From contig JBBIVP010000121.1 of assembly GCA_037439705.1 (NCBI GenBank), forward strand, positions 1 through 6,612: a stretch of DNA of 6,612 nucleotides, in the 5' to 3' direction. Shown here one piece after another: positions 5,579 through 6,612 of the stretch; the stretch's first letter is position 1, and every line of letters begins with the position of its first letter. The notes beneath the pieces are model-generated. The model did no database searches, had not been told where the DNA came from, and worked only from the letters and a program-made list of their open reading frames with translations. Source of the stretch: JBBIVP01 sp037439705 [NCBI: bacterium]. Lineage in GTDB: Bacteria > JBBIVP01. The translations under genes were made by a program, and so were the position numbers.

Positions 5579-6441
5579 AAAAAAGACTCATAATTCTCAC
5601 CTTCCTTCTTCTTGGATGTGCAGGGGAAGAAAACATAATAAAAGTGCGCTTCCCGGACTCCATATCAGCGATAAAAAAAGATGTTGATTACATCTTTATA
5701 ACAAGTAAAGGGGATAGAAAATACCTTCTTATCACAGAAGACGGGAAAAAAATTGATGATGGAGAATTTGACTGCATTCCTGTGAGCACCGTCTCCTTCT
5801 TTCAAAAATTTTTTATCTTCTGTGAGAACGAAAAAGAATTGAAGGTCGAGATCTATACACATGAAGCTCAAAAAAATACTCTCCGGTTAATAACTGAAAT
5901 CCCAGGAATTTTCACGGGTGCAATTTTATGTGAGGATAAAATCTGCTTTTCAGTAAAAAGGGATGTAAAAACTGAATTTCGTGAGATGGAAGAAGAGGAA
6001 ATTACCATGGTATCTTCTCATGACGGAATATGCACTCAATTAAGTGCTTCTCAATTTATATGCGATGGATTCTTATATCCTCACGGATTCACGCTTCCTG
6101 CGGGAAGTTTTGTGTTTCCTGATTCCATATCCGGTCCCCTTCTCGTTTCCGGAAGGGAAGTGTGGATTATAAAAGATGAAAAACTGGTAAAATGGCGCAC
6201 CCTTTCCGCACACCCCCTTTCTTTTCTTTCATTTGAAAACTTTATAGCATTTTTTGATGTCCTCGGCTATGCAAGGATTATAGATAGAAAAACCCAGATA
6301 GAAACCTCAATTTCCTGTGGGAGTTATCCTGTATCTGCTACTGGCACAAGTGAAGAAAGGGTATATGTTCTCAATGAGATAAACCCATCGATTACTGTCC
6401 TCGATTTAAAAGGAATGAGGGAAATAAAAACAATATGGTAG
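5575..6441 (+). CDS. Predicted lipoprotein with propeller-like C-terminus
   Basis: 288 residues. MKKRLIILTFLLLGC is a clean lipoprotein leader (lipobox LLGC, Cys15, then Ala, so outer-membrane sorting). The C-terminal segment SYPVSATGTSEERVYVLNEI and the following PSITVLDLKGMREIKTIW (250-288) looks like a YVTN-type propeller blade; earlier parts show the same short-strand, turn-rich pattern. Apart from the lipid Cys there are seven cysteines (67, 83, 119, 124, 153, 163, 248), many for a protein of this size, so disulfides or metal binding are possible. The start overlaps the upstream stop as ATGA. The last sense codon, TGG, and the TAG stop overlap the 3' end of the oppositely oriented tRNA gene, so the C-terminal Trp is fixed by the tRNA CCA. 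No enzyme motif seen; function unknown. Confidence 0.72.
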   Translation: MKKRLIILTFLLLGCAGEENIIKVRFPDSISAIKKDVDYIFITSKGDRKYLLITEDGKKIDDGEFDCIPVSTVSFFQKFFIFCENEKELKVEIYTHEAQKNTLRLITEIPGIFTGAILCEDKICFSVKRDVKTEFREMEEEEITMVSSHDGICTQLSASQFICDGFLYPHGFTLPAGSFVFPDSISGPLLVSGREVWIIKDEKLVKWRTLSAHPLSFLSFENFIAFFDVLGYARIIDRKTQIETSISCGSYPVSATGTSEERVYVLNEINPSITVLDLKGMREIKTIW

Positions 6442-6512
6442 GCACGGCCAGATTTGAACTGGCGACCTGTCGGATGTGACCCGACCGCTCTCCCCAGCTG
6501 AGCTACGTGCCT
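6436..6512 (-). tRNA. tRNA-Val (anticodon CAC), CCA encoded
   Basis: Complete cloverleaf on the minus strand: acceptor AGGCACG pairs with CGTGCCT (7 bp), D stem GCTC/GAGC with a 9-nt loop, anticodon stem GTCGG/CCGAC with loop GTCACAT, 5-nt variable loop AGGTC, T stem GCCAG/CTGGC with loop TTCAAAT, discriminator A and encoded CCA. U33 followed by CAC gives a valine tRNA reading GUG; A73 agrees with valine identity. Base 32 is G, where a pyrimidine is normal. The 3' end overlaps the last two codons of the convergent lipoprotein gene. Beyond CCA the minus strand continues into a T-rich stretch (around 6423-6434) that could help termination. Confidence 0.95.
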
Positions 6513-6521
6513 GTTAAAAAA

Positions 6522-6550
6522 ATAATAGTTAAAATTTGGAAAAAAATCAA
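6522..6550 (-). promoter_or_regulatory. Promoter of the tRNA-Val gene
   Basis: On the minus strand TTGATT (6550-6545), a 17-bp spacer and TATTAT (6527-6522). The expected transcription start near 6515 is only about three bases before the mature tRNA 5' end at 6512, so the primary transcript would have a very short 5' leader for RNase P to remove. Confidence 0.6.
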
Positions 6551-6612
6551 GAAGCTGTCTCTTTCAGGTTAAGAGATAGTATCCGGGGATGTAAGGTATG
6601 GAAAAGGAGATG
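6551..6612. other. Right-edge sequence, unresolved
   Basis: Two readings are possible and neither can be confirmed. Rightward: ATG 6598 opens M-E-K-E-M to the edge, with GGGGAT seven bases upstream as a weak ribosome site. Leftward: open frames enter from the right and stop at 6564 (ending IPGYYLLT) or at 6547 (ending LNLKETAS). A 6-bp hairpin, TCTCTT (6558-6563) with AAGAGA (6571-6576), is present but lacks a clear T-run. Confidence 0.3.

Noticed and set aside
6436-6512. Reading the anticodon as GTC (Asp)
   Set aside because: The five-pair stem GTCGG/CCGAC fixes the 7-base loop as GTCACAT, with U33 followed by CAC; a GTC anticodon would lack U33 and break the stem.
1-6612. CRISPR array or complete mobile element
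   Set aside because: I saw no regularly spaced direct repeats, and no transposase or integrase motifs on either strand.

Overview
The window is AT-rich DNA, apparently from a diderm bacterium. Three genes begin with lipoprotein signal peptides and one encodes a likely outer-membrane beta-barrel. Promoters resemble the sigma-70 consensus, genes are tightly packed, and every same-strand gene junction can be read as a 4-bp ATGA overlap. I could not place it in a phylum from sequence alone; a deep-branching or thermophilic diderm lineage is only an impression.

Layout. Positions 1-115 are a divergent promoter region. It drives a leftward gene, of which only the start codon and a strong ribosome binding site are visible, and a rightward three-gene operon (122-2195). 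That operon encodes a ClpX-type AAA+ unfoldase without the zinc-binding domain, a probable outer-membrane beta-barrel protein, and a tiny lipoprotein extremely rich in aromatic residues. It converges with a leftward feoA-feoB operon (2199-4288), separated by only 3 bp. feoAB encodes a ferrous iron importer, and its promoter is covered by a near-consensus Fur box. A roughly 250-bp spacer follows; its plus strand is strikingly pyrimidine-rich and I see no credible gene in it. Next comes a rightward pair of lipoprotein genes (4562-6441), probably beta-propellers. The last codons of the second overlap the 3' end of a leftward tRNA-Val(CAC) gene (6436-6512), which has its own promoter.

How the parts work together. 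FeoA/FeoB form an iron-uptake unit repressed by Fur-Fe2+. The other genes are mostly envelope proteins of unknown role. Co-transcription of a ClpX-like unfoldase with two exported proteins is unexplained. The unfoldase keeps the IGF loop used to dock on ClpP but has lost the zinc domain and the RKH loop, so it may be a ClpP partner with altered substrate choice.

Most notable: the promoter spacing for the clpX-like gene, and probably for feoA, places transcription initiation at or next to the AUG, which predicts leaderless mRNAs. The final Trp-stop of the last lipoprotein is encoded by the complement of the tRNA CCA tail and adjoining bases. I found no CRISPR array, complete mobile element or clear new defence system.
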